From: Oscheius sp. JU75
Taxonomy: Eukaryota > Nematoda > Chromadorea > Rhabditida > Rhabditidae
Length of the DNA stretch: 64,000 nt
Direction: 5' to 3'
Assembly: GCA_037178855.1 (NCBI GenBank)
Contig: JASJZC010000002.1
Span: forward strand, 930,001 to 994,000
In this document: one piece after another, positions 1 through 10,898 of the stretch
Layout of the letters: each line of letters starts with the position of its first letter
How positions within the stretch are numbered: position 1 is the first letter of the stretch
The notes under the pieces: model-generated
What the model saw: the letters and a program-made list of their open reading frames with translations, nothing else
Told to the model about the DNA's origin: nothing
Database searches by the model: none
Program-made: the position numbers and the translations under genes

Positions 1-19
1 TGAAAACCTCAATTTCCAG

Positions 20-3000
20 GTATTACAACATCGGAGTCGAGGTTCGAGCCGGTACGGGACGCTACAAGGACACCCAGGTTGTGCTATTGACGTCGAGATT
101 CCTCCTGAACAATCAGTCCAGCCATCCGCTTTTCATCTGCCCCTATGATCTCCTAGATGTGAGTTTTGTCTCAGTACTAACTTAAAATATGGACAAAGGA
201 ACACAAAATTCGCAGTAGGCTATCCGTTTTTTGGTATTTAGGTACAAGAAAATTAGAATCTTGGACCTTATCAAGCTAGGGGTATATCCAGGTTTATCAA
301 TTTTCTGTACCATGTCGGCGCCTTTCCAGAGACCCTCGGAGCACATTCTCATCTCCGGTCAGAGTTCCATCGTCTGGAACGAGAAGGTCGAGAACAAGTG
401 CAAGCTGTGTGTCCGCCGTGCCGATGTCCGTCACTGGAGCTGTCCGTTCCGTCTGGATCGCGTTGGCTCATTCCATGTGACAATGCGCGATGCGGATGAG
501 ACGCCCCAATTTGTTCGTGTTGAGATCGCGCTGAGTAGTGCTGTCTTCATGGTGACCTTCACCGACGCGAGCTACTATCCCCCACCCATCAGGATCGAAA
601 ATCTCTCGGATGTCCCAGTTCTCTACCAGCAGCAGGCCGAAAATCTCCAAAAATCGCATCTGAGGGCGATCTGCAAGGCCCGAAGTCATGTGGACTACGC
701 TTGGGATGATCTCTACGGCAACAAGTTCATCGTCCTTCAGGTATTTTCAGTTTTTTTTTGGGGTTCAGACCGAGGTTTAGGTCTATGAGAATAAGAGTCA
801 CGTCTACAATCCGTCGATCCCGGCAGCCGGCTCCAAACTCGTCTACGAGAACCACAGCTTCATCCAGCTTACCTTCTCCTTCAATGAGGTCTCGATGAGA
901 AAGACGCACACGGAAGAGTATGAGCTTGTCCTGGAGACGCTGCAGAAGGGGAAGGTCGTCCTAAACAAACAGAACAAGCTCGATGCTAAGTGAGTTTTTT
1001 TTCATTGGAAATAGCTGGGGAGGTACTAAAAACTGAATACTTAAGCCTCTAAAACGCAGATAAGTTTGGCCTAATCAAGTCTGAAATACCTGGGTTTTTT
1101 GCGCGTTTGTACCGGCCGTTCTTCTCTTCACAAAATGACGTCTTTTCTCTATCCAAAAACTGCTCTTCTTCTCAAAAAAGAAGTGGCATCAAATTACAGT
1201 GAGAAGCCCCTCAACGTCAGTACAAGTAGTATAGCAAAGTTGTTTTGCTGCTAGCGCGTCCGAACTGGCAGTTCAGGCGATGTTGGGATCGGTTAGTGCT
1301 TGGTCCATGCCCCCGGTAATTCTTACGTGCCTATTTTCGATCTTTTTCTCTCTCCACAAATCACTTCATGTTTTAAAAAAGTCCCAAAGTTATTAAGTGA
1401 GCCTACCTGCTGATCTGAAGTATGTAGCACCAAGGCGGAGAATAATAGTCACTCACTTTTTAGGCAAAAATTATGGAAAATAGCCTTATTTACAGCCAAA
1501 ATTCGGTCATACACAGATGAAAAGCAGCTCAAATGTGGCGATAGTTGAAGTTTCTGTCCACAGTTCACCGAGTTAATCTACCATTTTTAGTGGCTGCAAC
1601 CAGCTATGGAAGCTCTGCGACGACGGCTGCATCGAGAACATCGGCATGTCGGCGAGGACCAAGAAGCGCGTAGTGATGGAGATGCTGGACAAGATGGGCA
1701 ATCAGCTTCTGATGTGTGAGAGAAGCCCCAATCGAGACCGCTTCCAGAAGTGGAATTTCTCACCGGTAACACCACTTTTCGCTTAATGGGACGCTGACAT
1801 CGCGGGTACACAGCCAAACGCGTTTTACGGCGAATAGATCAAACACTCTTAGAAACCAAAGAAATGTGTTTAAAGCATCGAAAAGCGCAATCCAAAATTT
1901 TTGGAATTCCTGCATAAAATTCAAATTCAAAAAAGCGCTCGATGTGTATGCGTGCTTCCTCAATGTCACTGTCCCTTTTAATATTAACAAAAAATCTAGG
2001 ACGGTCGCCTGAGGCTCAAACACAACCCGAAAATGATGCTCACGGCCCGCGGAACTGACGTCTTCATGGCCGAACACGACCGAAGTAGTGCCATAAATGA
2101 GGACGGTGTGGCCCAGAGTCAGCAGTGGAGGACGAGCCGTCAGCGACCCGGGAGTGGCTCTCTCTGTGTCGAATGCCTCCACCGGGGACCCACAATGGTC
2201 GTGCAGATCCGCGATGAGGAGACGGCTTTCTGCCCCGCGGCCCAGAAAATCTATTCTGGGGCCAGAGCAGGTGAAGCCATCGACATCATGGTCACTATGA
2301 GAGCCGGTTTGGGCATCTCGCTGGTCAACGGGCAGTACGAGGAGCTGCTCTACGCTCATTTCGGAGGTATCATAGGACACGGAAGGACGATAGATAACTG
2401 CTATCAGACGACTGTCAGTGTCGATGTCATCCAGGTCCGTTTTGCCTTGTTTTTATGCTAGTTTTAGGGTGGGGGAAGTGAGAAAATTGTAGGAGATAAA
2501 GGGCTAAAAGCGGTGAAAGAGACGCTAGAGTTTTGGAGAGACCGTCGAAGAAACAGAATTTGAGAGTTCAGAATAGGGCGCAAAGGCACAAAGCTTTTTT
2601 GATTTTTTTTTTTCGAAATCTGCCTTATACGCCCTTGACGTCATTTTTGTCCAAGGTAGATGCGGCCCAAAAGTCTCCAGCAAAAATGCAGCCAAATAGA
2701 CTGGCCGAATAGACTGAAATGTTAGGAAACTGATAAAGTCTAAAGATTTTTGGGCTGACATTTACGAGTGATCGAACCCCTAAAATCTCGTATTTCAGGT
2801 AGACAACCAGCTGCTGGACGCGGACAACTTCAAGGTTGTCTTCTGTCAGGCCGAATCCCCCGATGACGCCCACCAGCTCGAGCTCCCGCCCGGAGTGCCC
2901 TCGTCAGCCCGGCCCGCTCTCAAACTGGAGATGAACTGCTGCCCGCAGAACAACTACACAGCCTTTGAGTGTTTCCGCATCAAGCTCTGCGACCTGGAGG

Positions 3001-6000
3001 TTGTCCTTAATGAGCTCCTGCTCTGGAAGCTGGTCCAATTTGCGCAGGCTTCCGATACGGCCGCGAGCGTCCAGGAGAAGGCTCTTTCTCTCCCGCCTAA
3101 TACTGAGTAAGTCTTTTTTTTTCTACACATTCTCGCCTCTTTGGGACTATGTCATCTCTCTGAGTTGTCTCGTCAACCTGTTCCTGTCACTCTGTCATCA
3201 TATTTTATCCAAGTTTCCTCTCTTTCTCGAACTGAATATCGGTCACTCTGACTTTAGTCAGTCTGTTAATCTTCCACTAACCGACCAGGCATCACGAACC
3301 TGGCCAAAATATTCGCGTCCGCCAGGCCAGTCTAGTTCGTAGCGAAACGTTTGGTATACTACTAAGAGACCCGCCAGGTCCCGCAACGAACTAGGCTGGC
3401 CTCGTCGGCCAGGCCAGGGGCGACCTCTACGAGAACACTTGGCCTGCCCTGGTTGGCCAGCTTTGTGATGCCTGAACCGACCCTTCCTGTTATTCTGTCC
3501 CAGTCAAGACGTCCAAATATACCTGTTTTTCAGTCTCGAACGACCCGATCCTCTCCGCACGAATCGTCTCTATTTTGGAACCTTGGATCTAGAGATGGGA
3601 GTGATCTCCTTAAGCGGTTTGTCCCACGTTTTGGCTTCTCATAACCAGCCCAATTTTAGTGGTGACAGTCCCAAAATCCAGTCTCCCTCCGCCGTGTCGC
3701 AAGCTCAAGCAACAGTTCAATGTCAAGTTGATTTCCTTCGAGAACGCGACCGTCTCCTTGCCGCCGTTCCGTCAATTCCACTACTTTGAGACCTCGACCT
3801 TCCTCTTGGAGACGATGCAAAAGTTCTACTTTGCGGAGCTGCAGAAGCAGACGGTTAAGTTCGTCTTCACGCTAGACGCGTTCGGAAATCCGCAGGGCTT
3901 CTTCACGGAGATGAAGGACTCGTTCCAGGTACGGTTTCACTTAATTTTTAAAGAGACGATCATTAGAATTTGACGGTTTCTTTTCGCTGGCTTGTTGAAT
4001 CTGGGTTTCGCCACGAATTTCCCAGAAGAAATCAAGAAATTGCATTTTTTAGATTATAGTCATTTTTTCGGTTTCCTATTGTGTTTAATCGTCGAGAGAA
4101 AATGAGTGTAAAGCACCGACCCGGTGTGTTAAAGTCGTTCTCAATTAGTCGAATATTTTGGCCTGTTCCTAGCCGAAAAGGCTATTAGTCACATAGAAAT
4201 TAGCCCTTTCTGGGGGAAGAAGCTCCTTTTCTTTGTCACTCCGTTCCTAAATGTTGCTACTAGCTTCTTTGTCAGGTGAACGGCGAGGCCCGTACTATCC
4301 GTCCCTTTCATGCTAAAAACCGTAATTTTAGGGACTCGTGATAGAAGGAGACGTCCAACGGTTTGTGGCTGGCTTGGGCTATGGAGTCTCGAACAGCATT
4401 AGCAAGATGGCCAGCTCTCTGAGTTCTGGTGTCGGTTCACTCACATTCGATCCGAGTCATGAAGAGCGAAGAAGGAATATGGTTCGATCCCAAAGTACCA
4501 ATGCCACACCGCTCTCACATCTCTACTCGGGAGTCAAGGGCCTCGGAATTGGAGTCCTTGGAGGCTTGTCGGCCATAGTGACGAATACGATCCATGAGAG
4601 CAAGAAGAGCGGATTTGTGTCGGTAAGTCTGATATTTTTTGGTAAAGTAGAAGGTTTGGGACTAGGAGTGTTCGGAGAATTAGAAGTATACATTTCTTGG
4701 GAAGTTTTCTACGCTGAGCCAACTGAACACACTTGGAAGTCATAAAAAAGTGGGCGAGCACCGAAATATGCAAAACAATGCGATTAGAGGGAAGTCGTCA
4801 CGGGACCCGATCAGAGAACGCGTTCGGCTGGCCTAAGCCGCTTTAGTTCATGTGCCTCGGGGAAATTGAGCGCGGCTTTTGCCCCCATGGCTCAGCCAGT
4901 TAGCGCGCCGACTACAAATCAAAGTCGGGTTCGATACCCGCATGAGTTAGTCCTTTTTGTCCATTGACGAAACATAAAGCATAAAAACCGTAGAAAATTC
5001 AAAGAAATGAGATTTTCACTGCTATGGAGCCTCTGGGGGTTTGTTTAACAAACATCTTTCTATTTTTTTCTTAAAACCGGATATATTAGTCCCTATACCT
5101 GCTAATAACACTCATTTATTCAGGGTGCCTTCAAAGGCGTGACCACAGGAGCCGTGGACACGTTCACCAAGCCCGTCCAGGGAGTCTTCGATCTTGTGGA
5201 GGGAACAGCCTCGGCCTTCAAAGTCGTGGCCGGATCCGGTGTGGCATCGAATCGGGGAGCAGCCGGTACCTTCCGCGTCCGTCCGCCCAGAGTCTGTCGC
5301 GATCTCTACCATCTCCTCCCGGCCTACTCGGAGCAGATGGCCAAGGCCCAGATGGAAATGCTTCGAATTAACGGCTTCTCGACGAAAGAACGCCTCTTGG
5401 ACATGGAAATATGTCTGGAACAGATCGTCGACATGAATCACGTTCTTGTGCAATACGCGCTGATCTCTACAAAACAGGTGTACATATGTAAACAGGTACG
5501 CCCTTTTGAAATTTTTGGTTTAAATACAAGAAAAAAGCGTCTAAACTGGCAAACTTTGATTTAGGCAACGTTTTAGAAAAAGGTTAGCCAAAGACAGGAT
5601 TTGAACCCGCGGGGTGCTTTCACACCATCGGGTCCTAGGGTCCGCCTTTGAGCTCTCGGCCACCCGCATTTTTAGACTGTTTGGAGACCAGAAATCCCTA
5701 AATATCAAGCATATTCTTACTCGAATCACATTTTCTTGCTCAGCTCAAAAAGTCTTACTAAATGGTGATTTCAGGAACGAGGCGAACCTTCTACCGTAAT
5801 TCAGCGTCTTGCCTACAAGTACGTCAAGAGTGTTCAGGCTCATCCGGAGCTCGCCAACACGTATTCTCGTATTGGTACGGTTAATTTTTTTTTCGCTTTA
5901 AAGTGACACTGACATTGCGGGTGTATGGGTGACCTCGGACACGACTTTATAGTTGGGTCCCGCGACGATCTTTCAATCTTTCGCATTTTTCGGTGCTTTA

Positions 6001-6527
6001 CACACATTTCCATGACTCCTAAGCGTGTTTAGTCGACTCACCGTCAAATTCTACCTTAGAATAGTCAACTTCGATAGAAAAAGGGGAAAAAATTGACAAA
6101 ACGCTATCTTTTCAACCGTACGGCCTTTTTCTCCATTTTTCTTGGTAATATTTCTCTCGAAGTCGACTATCCTAGAGTAGAAATTGACGGCGAATCGATC
6201 AAACACACTGAGAAAACGAGAAATTGCGTCAAAACTGTCGAAATATGCAGAATGAAACCGAAATCCAGGATTTTTGAATTTCCCGCACAAAATTCAAACT
6301 TAAAAACGCGTTCCCGGGCACACCCATACACCCGCAATGTCAGTGCCCCTTTAAGTTACAGTAATTTTTCAGAGGTGATGGTGGATGCCTATGATCGAAA
6401 GAGCTCGACCTCTAGAACCATCTGGTGTAGTCGTTTCGAGGTGTCCCGCCGCCTGGCCGAAAAACTGCTCCGGGCGAAGAGAGACTACGATCAGAATAAG
6501 CGCACTATAGCCAATCACAAGCCTTAA
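20..6527 (+). CDS. VPS13D: VPS13-family bridge-like lipid transfer protein, C-terminal part (VPS13D-like), 5' truncated by window
   Basis: Eleven exons read through in one frame: 20-158, 330-740, 781-989, 1591-1765, 2000-2434, 2799-3106, 3682-3928, 4332-4622, 5124-5495, 5775-5874 and 6373-6527 (TAA). They give about 947 codons of the C-terminal part; the N-terminal chorein region lies upstream of the window. The first exons resemble the SHR-BD/VAB part of VPS13 (a 'SRFLLNNQSSHPLFI' strand). The exon at 4332 starts the conserved C-terminal region, with glycine-rich helices (GVKGLGIGVLGGLSAIV) and a 'TKPVQGVFD' motif. The following 'RVRPPR...LLPAYSEQMA' resembles VPS13D more than VPS13A/C as I recall them. 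The family moves bulk glycerolipids between organelles at contact sites. An AATAAA follows at 6758. The frame is unbroken. The family call is firm, the D assignment moderate. Confidence 0.85.
3286..3465. repeat. GC-rich foldback sequence in a VPS13 intron
   Basis: Within the 575-nt intron 3107-3681, GGCCAGTCTAGTTCGT near 3325 is answered by ACGAACTAGGCTGGCC near 3385. A second pair of GGCCAGGCC/GGCCTGCCCTGG blocks follows at about 3405-3465. The arms could fold into imperfect hairpins. No coding potential is apparent and I do not recognise the family. Confidence 0.5.
4885..4950 (+). repeat. tRNA-like sequence (SINE or tRNA pseudogene) in VPS13 intron
   Basis: TGGCTCAGCCAGTTAGCGC at 4888 looks like a pol III A box plus D arm, and GGTTCGATACC at 4928 like a B box. 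The 7-nt acceptor arms do not pair and the T stem has a mismatch, so this is not a working tRNA. Confidence 0.5.
5587..5670 (-). repeat. tRNA-like sequence, long variable arm type (pseudo tRNA-Leu/Ser)
   Basis: On the minus strand a GGCCGAG D-arm start, an anticodon-loop-like CCTAGGA, a long variable arm and a GGGTTCAAATCC T arm appear in order. The acceptor arms do not pair, so it is read as a tRNA-derived pseudogene inside the VPS13 intron 5496-5774. Confidence 0.5.
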
Positions 6528-6573
6528 TTTTCCTGCCCCTTTTTTGAATTTTAAAATGTGTTTTTTAATACAT

Positions 6574-6589
6574 CCCCCCCCCCCCCCCC
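6574..6589 (+). repeat. poly-C run in VPS13 3' UTR
   Basis: Sixteen consecutive C bases lie 47 nt after the VPS13 stop codon, in the likely 3' UTR. Confidence 0.9.
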
Positions 6590-6757
6590 AAGGAAAAACA
6601 CGATAATTTCGGGTCTCAGTGCATAATAATGGGTCAAATCTCTAACTCTGGTCACCTGTTTTTTGGAGGGATTTTGTACTGGATAGTATTTTTATAGTTT
6701 ACATCCCCCGTCTCTTTCTCTGTGATAGTGTAACCGGTCAAATGTGTCTTTAAATGT

Positions 6758-6865
6758 AATAAATTCTGAGCTTTCTGCTGGTATTTTTACGTTAAGAACG
6801 CGGTTACTAGCCGGGTAGTATCACTTAAAGAAACACTTGCACAACTACTGGAATATAGATTTCAG
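6758..6865 (+). promoter_or_regulatory. poly(A) signal followed by probable SL trans-splice acceptor (operon junction)
   Basis: AATAAA at 6758-6763 is followed about 100 nt later by GATTTCAG at 6858-6865, directly abutting the ATG of the PET117-like gene. This geometry (3' end signal, about 100 nt spacer, acceptor at the next start codon) is the signature of nematode polycistronic operons resolved by spliced-leader trans-splicing. It is inference from spacing only. Confidence 0.55.
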
Positions 6866-7619
6866 ATGTTGAAGAAGCAATACGGATTCAGGGTACTTGT
6901 AGCTTCATGCATATTCTCGGCTACGTGTATAGGTGCGTTTCTTCATGCCATTTTAGTTCAAAAAGAATGATCAAAGTGAGTGTCTGGTTACGAAACACTC
7001 TACCGTATTTTGCGCGACAATTCAAATCATTTTTATTACAAACAAAATTTTATTTGGGCTGTGAAAATATGAGTAAAGCTCTAATATATCAAAAACTAGT
7101 AATTTCTGACCACTTTTCTTCTCTTTCTGGTTTGGTCTAATTCATTTTATCACGTTCATTGTGATAAGCAGCATACGAGAGCCGAAATCCTACAACAAAA
7201 CGTAATCAATTTTCGGCGCGCCCGCCAAATTTTTTGGATTGTGCGCACCAACTTTGGGCCCGGGCGCAATAGCTAAATACTCGCTTTAAAATGAGAAACA
7301 CAAAACATCTGGATTGTTAGTTTAAAAAAACGGATGCTTACGTGACTGGACGCCTGGGAGGGCGGGAATTCAAATTTGACAATTTTTGCAGAATAAGTTT
7401 TAAACCCGAACTAAATACCACCATTCCCAGGTCTAGTACTGTGGGACGAGAGACAGCAACGTGAGCGACGGCAGGAAGGCGTCAAATATAGACTGAAATC
7501 AATACAACAGCAGGCCGTAAGTGCTCTTTTTTGTGCGTAAAGATGGAATTTTCCAGAATATGGAGGAATACGAGCTCCAGAAGCAGCGATATCAGGAATA
7601 CAAGACCCAACATTCTTAG
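6866..7619 (+). CDS. PET117: PET117-like cytochrome c oxidase assembly factor
   Basis: Three exons, 6866-6932, 7431-7516 and 7557-7619 (TAG), encode 71 residues. The second intron is 40 nt. An N-terminal hydrophobic segment (VLVASCIFSATCIGLVLW) is followed by a charged helix with DERQQRERRQEGVKYRL and a C-terminal Gln/Glu/Lys-rich helix. This is the layout of PET117, a small single-pass mitochondrial inner membrane protein that couples heme A synthase to pyruvate carboxylase/COX assembly (human about 81 residues). The start is fixed by the acceptor immediately before the ATG. It lies between the VPS13-like and FAX-like genes on the same strand, consistent with co-transcription. The protein is short, so the family call rests on topology and the QQxxRE...GV pattern. 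Confidence 0.7.
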
Positions 7620-7748
7620 AAAATTTGTGGTTAGGAGATACGGGCATTCTAGATAAACGGTTTTTTTTATGCACTAATTGATGTTTTTCGCTGTTTCTAC
7701 GGCTTGTTACCTCGATTTTTTTGCGTACTTTTTCAAAAAGGGTTTAAG

Positions 7749-9863
7749 ATGAGACAGCGCCTCTTCCAAGTCCTCGTGGAACAACCAAAGCTGCTCATCT
7801 CGAGCTCTCGCGGGTTTGGCCAAAGCTCAATTGCTTTCGCCTCGGCGGTGGTCAAGAAGACTAACTGGAAGAAGGATGTCGTCTACCTCTACCAGTGGGT
7901 CACTTTTATTATACCTTTTTGTCACAACAAAGTTGGCAACCGTCCTTTTGGGCTAAGAATCATGTGGACACGTCACCTTGTGACTCATCACCATATCTTT
8001 TTCTTCTCAAAATGTTTTATTGAATAAGTTTGTTTCGTCTAGAGACCCGTTTCATGTCTTTTCCTCTAAACGTAAGCTTTTAAAAAACTTGTTACTCACT
8101 GGGATCGAACCAGGGTCTGGTTTCAAATGACGCCTTTTACCAATACACTAACTGTTTTGTTTAAAATTTGAAGGGCTGTAACTTTGTGAGGCCACAACTC
8201 CCTATTTTAGATAGTCCGTAAATTTTCAGATTTCCCCGATCTCCTGTCGCCCCGAATCTCTCGCCCTACTGCCTAAAGCTAGAGACGTTCCTTCGAGTTC
8301 ATGGCATCAAATACGAGGTTATCAAACATTTATTCAAAAAAAAATACAAAATTAAGGTGATCGGCAACATGTTCCACCGCTCCGAGAAGGGCCGTCTGCC
8401 CTTCATCGAGCTCAACGGACAGCAGATGGCCGATTCGCAAGTCATCATCTGGAATCTGCAGAAACATTTCAAAATTGATGAGGAATTCCTCTCCAAGGAG
8501 CAAAAAGGCGTCGCGAGAGCCGTGGAGCGCATGATTGAAGGCAGTACTTTTTAGTGAGTTTTCCCGTTTTTGGCACAAAAATCGTTCCAGTCCTCTCCAA
8601 TGGGACAAGGGCGTTGTCAATGCCCGGAATCTGCTGTCCAGAAATATTAGCGGTGCTCCACTGCCCGCATTCGTCTCGAATTTTCTTGCCAAGCGATTTG
8701 GAGAAGCCGTGAGTTTACCTTTTTTCGGTTGTTAAGAACTAGATGTATTTTTTTGGAATTTTTCAAGTTTTTTTGGCGATACCCGTACCCAGGGGGTGAG
8801 AACAGGGTGAGAAATCGATTGCCGAAGACAAAAAAACCATATGATTACGTCTTCGACCATTTTGTGAGCTAGTTTCCTTGGTTTCCCACAATTTTTGACG
8901 TTAATACTAAAATTTTTGATGACGTCCATGATCTAACGTGTCTCTTGTACCATGAAAGGTCCGGGGGGAGGGGGAATACGTTTTAGCAAGACTCAAATCT
9001 ATCTGTCTAAAGCTGACGAAGTATTATATTAGCTCCTTGAAACACGCAGCAAATGTTTAGTATTACTTGGGCAGGCACCATCTTTCATTCAAATTCTTGG
9101 CGCGAACCGTCTGAATTGCTGCGAATTGTTTATTGGTGTTTCCTTATCTTTACAGGAGGTTGCTTTACACGGTGAGATCAAAAAACATAGTTAGAAACAC
9201 AGAAGATGGCCGTAAGATACCATAAAATTCGATTCGACATGAATCGGGAAGTTTGCGTCAAAAAAATTGAACGAAGGATGGGGCCTGCCCAAGTATTCCT
9301 AAATGCTTTTATGTTGATAAACTTGCCGTTCGAGTAGACTAGACGAGTTGTTTCCGGGTGCAGAGAAGAATTTTTGTAGTCTAGCCGCCCACAAGCAAAA
9401 GTGTGGAAGCCATGAAATGGCGGCAAGAAAAATGTGAGTACTATGTCAGGAAGAATATATGGAGCATCAAAAGGAAATTGAGCAAGTTAAATCCTACTCC
9501 GGCTTGCCGAATATGACTCTTTCTAATAGTATTTTTCCAGATTCGCAAGCGAATAAACAGTGCCCTGGCCGGTTTATCGAAAGAAGAGCGCGAGACGCTG
9601 CTACGGAAGGACATTGAGGCCCTGGATGCCATTCTCGGCGAGAAAAAGTTCCTTTTCGGAGACAGAATCACTGTTGTAAGTCGCTTTTCACTTTCTATAA
9701 ACAAAATACAAAGGCTGATTGCTGCGTCTTCGGACAACTAGCCGTCACCGGGTTCCTCCCGTTCCGTCAGACCATCACCGATCTCCTGGAAGATGATTTC
9801 CCGCGTGTTCGTCAGTATCTGGAACGGATTAGAAGCCATTACTACCCGGAGTGGAAGGAATAG
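7749..9863 (+). CDS. FAXC: FAX / metaxin-like GST-fold protein (failed axon connections family)
   Basis: Six exons, 7749-7894, 8230-8317, 8357-8553, 8591-8708, 9541-9675 and 9714-9863 (TAG), total 834 nt, 277 aa. Two introns are only 37-39 nt. The thioredoxin-like N half has the family signature 'YQFPRSPVAPNLSPYCLKLE', then 'KGRLPFIELNGQQMADS', and the C half is the all-helical GST-C/metaxin part ending 'FPRVRQYLERIRSHYYPEWKE'. Members include Drosophila fax (axon development) and nematode cadmium-responsive CDR proteins; the substrate is unknown. The gene starts 129 nt after the PET117 stop with TTTAAG abutting the ATG, so it may be the third gene of an operon. AATAAA is at 9912. Introns 2 and 5 have TTAAG and CAAAG acceptors, off the usual TTTCAG. 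Confidence 0.85.
8096..8160 (-). repeat. tRNA-derived SINE-like fragment in FAX intron 1
   Basis: The minus strand reads GTTAGTGTATTGGTAAAAGG (A-box-like) followed by GGTTCGATCCCAG (B box). A related block, GTTAGTGTACTGCTAAAG, occurs on the minus strand near 32430. The resemblance suggests one dispersed tRNA-derived family. Confidence 0.45.
9059..9300. mobile_element. MITE family 1, copy 1 (in FAX intron 4)
   Basis: Terminal inverted repeats of about 55-60 bp: the left arm reads TACTTGGGCAGGCACCATC...TTCATTCAAATTCTTGGC and the right arm is its imperfect reverse complement around 9245-9298. There is no ORF. An internal stretch (AGGAGGTTGCTTTACACGGTGAG) is shared with the second copy at 33.4 kb. 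The length of about 240 bp and long TIRs fit a non-autonomous DNA transposon. Confidence 0.7.
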
Positions 9864-9911
9864 TTGATAACTTATGCGTAAAGTGTCTAGGCTATATTTA
9901 AAAACCGGTAC

Positions 9912-9917
9912 AATAAA
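9912..9917 (+). terminator. poly(A) signal of FAX-like gene
   Basis: AATAAA lies 49 nt after the FAX-like stop codon. Confidence 0.7.
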
Positions 9918-9963
9918 ACTATGTAGAGCTTATTTTTGAAGTTATAGACCATTTTGAACACAG

Positions 9964-10178
9964 GTATTGCCTCGCAGTTGTCTGTGACTATAACAACTGT
10001 GACTACGACAACAGCTCCAACTACAACGGTGGTCACATCGACCATTGTGTCTACTGGAGGTACAACGCATCCGAATCCTCTACAGTATACGCTTCAACTA
10101 GCGCCAGTTCAACAGCAGCTACAGCAACAGGGTTTACTACCGAATCTGCTGTGTAGCGGGGTGTATGTGGTTCAATAA
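9964..10178 (+). pseudogene. Thr/Ser-rich terminal exon fragment
   Basis: After a candidate acceptor (GAACACAG, ending about 9963) two frames stay open to a stop. One is Thr-rich (TTTTAPTTTVVTSTIVSTGG, mucin-linker-like). The other carries several Cys residues and ends in an Ser/Thr/Ala tail. AATAAA at 10174 closes it. No upstream exon could be joined. It may be a remnant of a secreted lectin/mucin gene related to the cluster downstream. Confidence 0.35.
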
Positions 10179-10283
10179 ACATTTAATCTTACTCTGAAAT
10201 CGCCGTAACATAGCTTACTACCTATCATTTAATCCTAGCTATAAAAGAACTCCAGCTTATCAGAAAACACCGACCGCGCCCTA

Positions 10284-10870
10284 ATGCTCCGCTCGGTTCT
10301 TGTTTTCCTGTTGTGTGCTCATTTTGGCTTTTGCGTGTGCCCATCTGGTTCTACTGTTGGGAATTTTGGGAAGTTGGAATTTATTTTTAAAAAACTTTCA
10401 ATTCTTACTACTACAGATGTTATTTGCCCGTTTCTACTCCAAACACTTTTCAAAATGCAGAGACGCAGTGTGAAAATCTTGGAGGAAACCTGGTAGCAAT
10501 CTCTAACGCTTTTGAGAACACCCTGGTTGCTAGTAAACCCATAATCATTCCTAGAAAGTATTCATGCTTTAGATGTTTCAAGTTTTCCAGCTTTCTGGAT
10601 TGGTGCTGATGTCTTAGATACCTCAAACTGGACATGGACAAGCCATGCTCCCTTTGTATATTCCAACTGGTTTCCTGGTCTACCTATCCCTTCAAACTTT
10701 TATCAATGTGCAATCATTGATACAATGTCGGGACTGTGGTGGAGGTTGTGTTTCATAAATTCTCAAAAATTCTGATTTGAAGGAACATAAACTGTTCAAC
10801 TCCGTTACCATTTACCTGTCAGTTTGATTCAAACGCTCTTGAGTCAACAACTCCAGCTCCAGGTGACAAA
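10284..10870 (+). CDS. secreted C-type lectin-like protein (possibly degraded)
   Basis: The ATG at 10284 opens a signal peptide (MLRSVLVFLLCAHFGFC) followed by CPSGS. Later exons give a C-type lectin fold: 'NTFQNAETQCENLGGNLVAI' near 10440, 'FWIGADVLDTSNWTWT' near 10590, 'YSNWFPGLPIPSNFYQC' near 10660, and 'NCSTPLPFTCQF' near 10800, then an 'ESTTPAP' linker. The conserved Cys pair and WIG motif are present; a calcium-site EPN/QPD motif is not obvious. The first two exons do not join in phase with canonical GT-AG sites, so exon 1 is uncertain or the gene is damaged. Such secreted lectins act in innate immunity or carbohydrate recognition. Confidence 0.6.
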
Positions 10871-10898
10871 TTAATGGCGAAAAAATATATGGACTTTT

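Noticed and set aside
4885-5670. tRNA genes in the VPS13 introns
   Set aside because: A and B boxes are visible but acceptor stems do not pair; kept only as tRNA-derived repeats.
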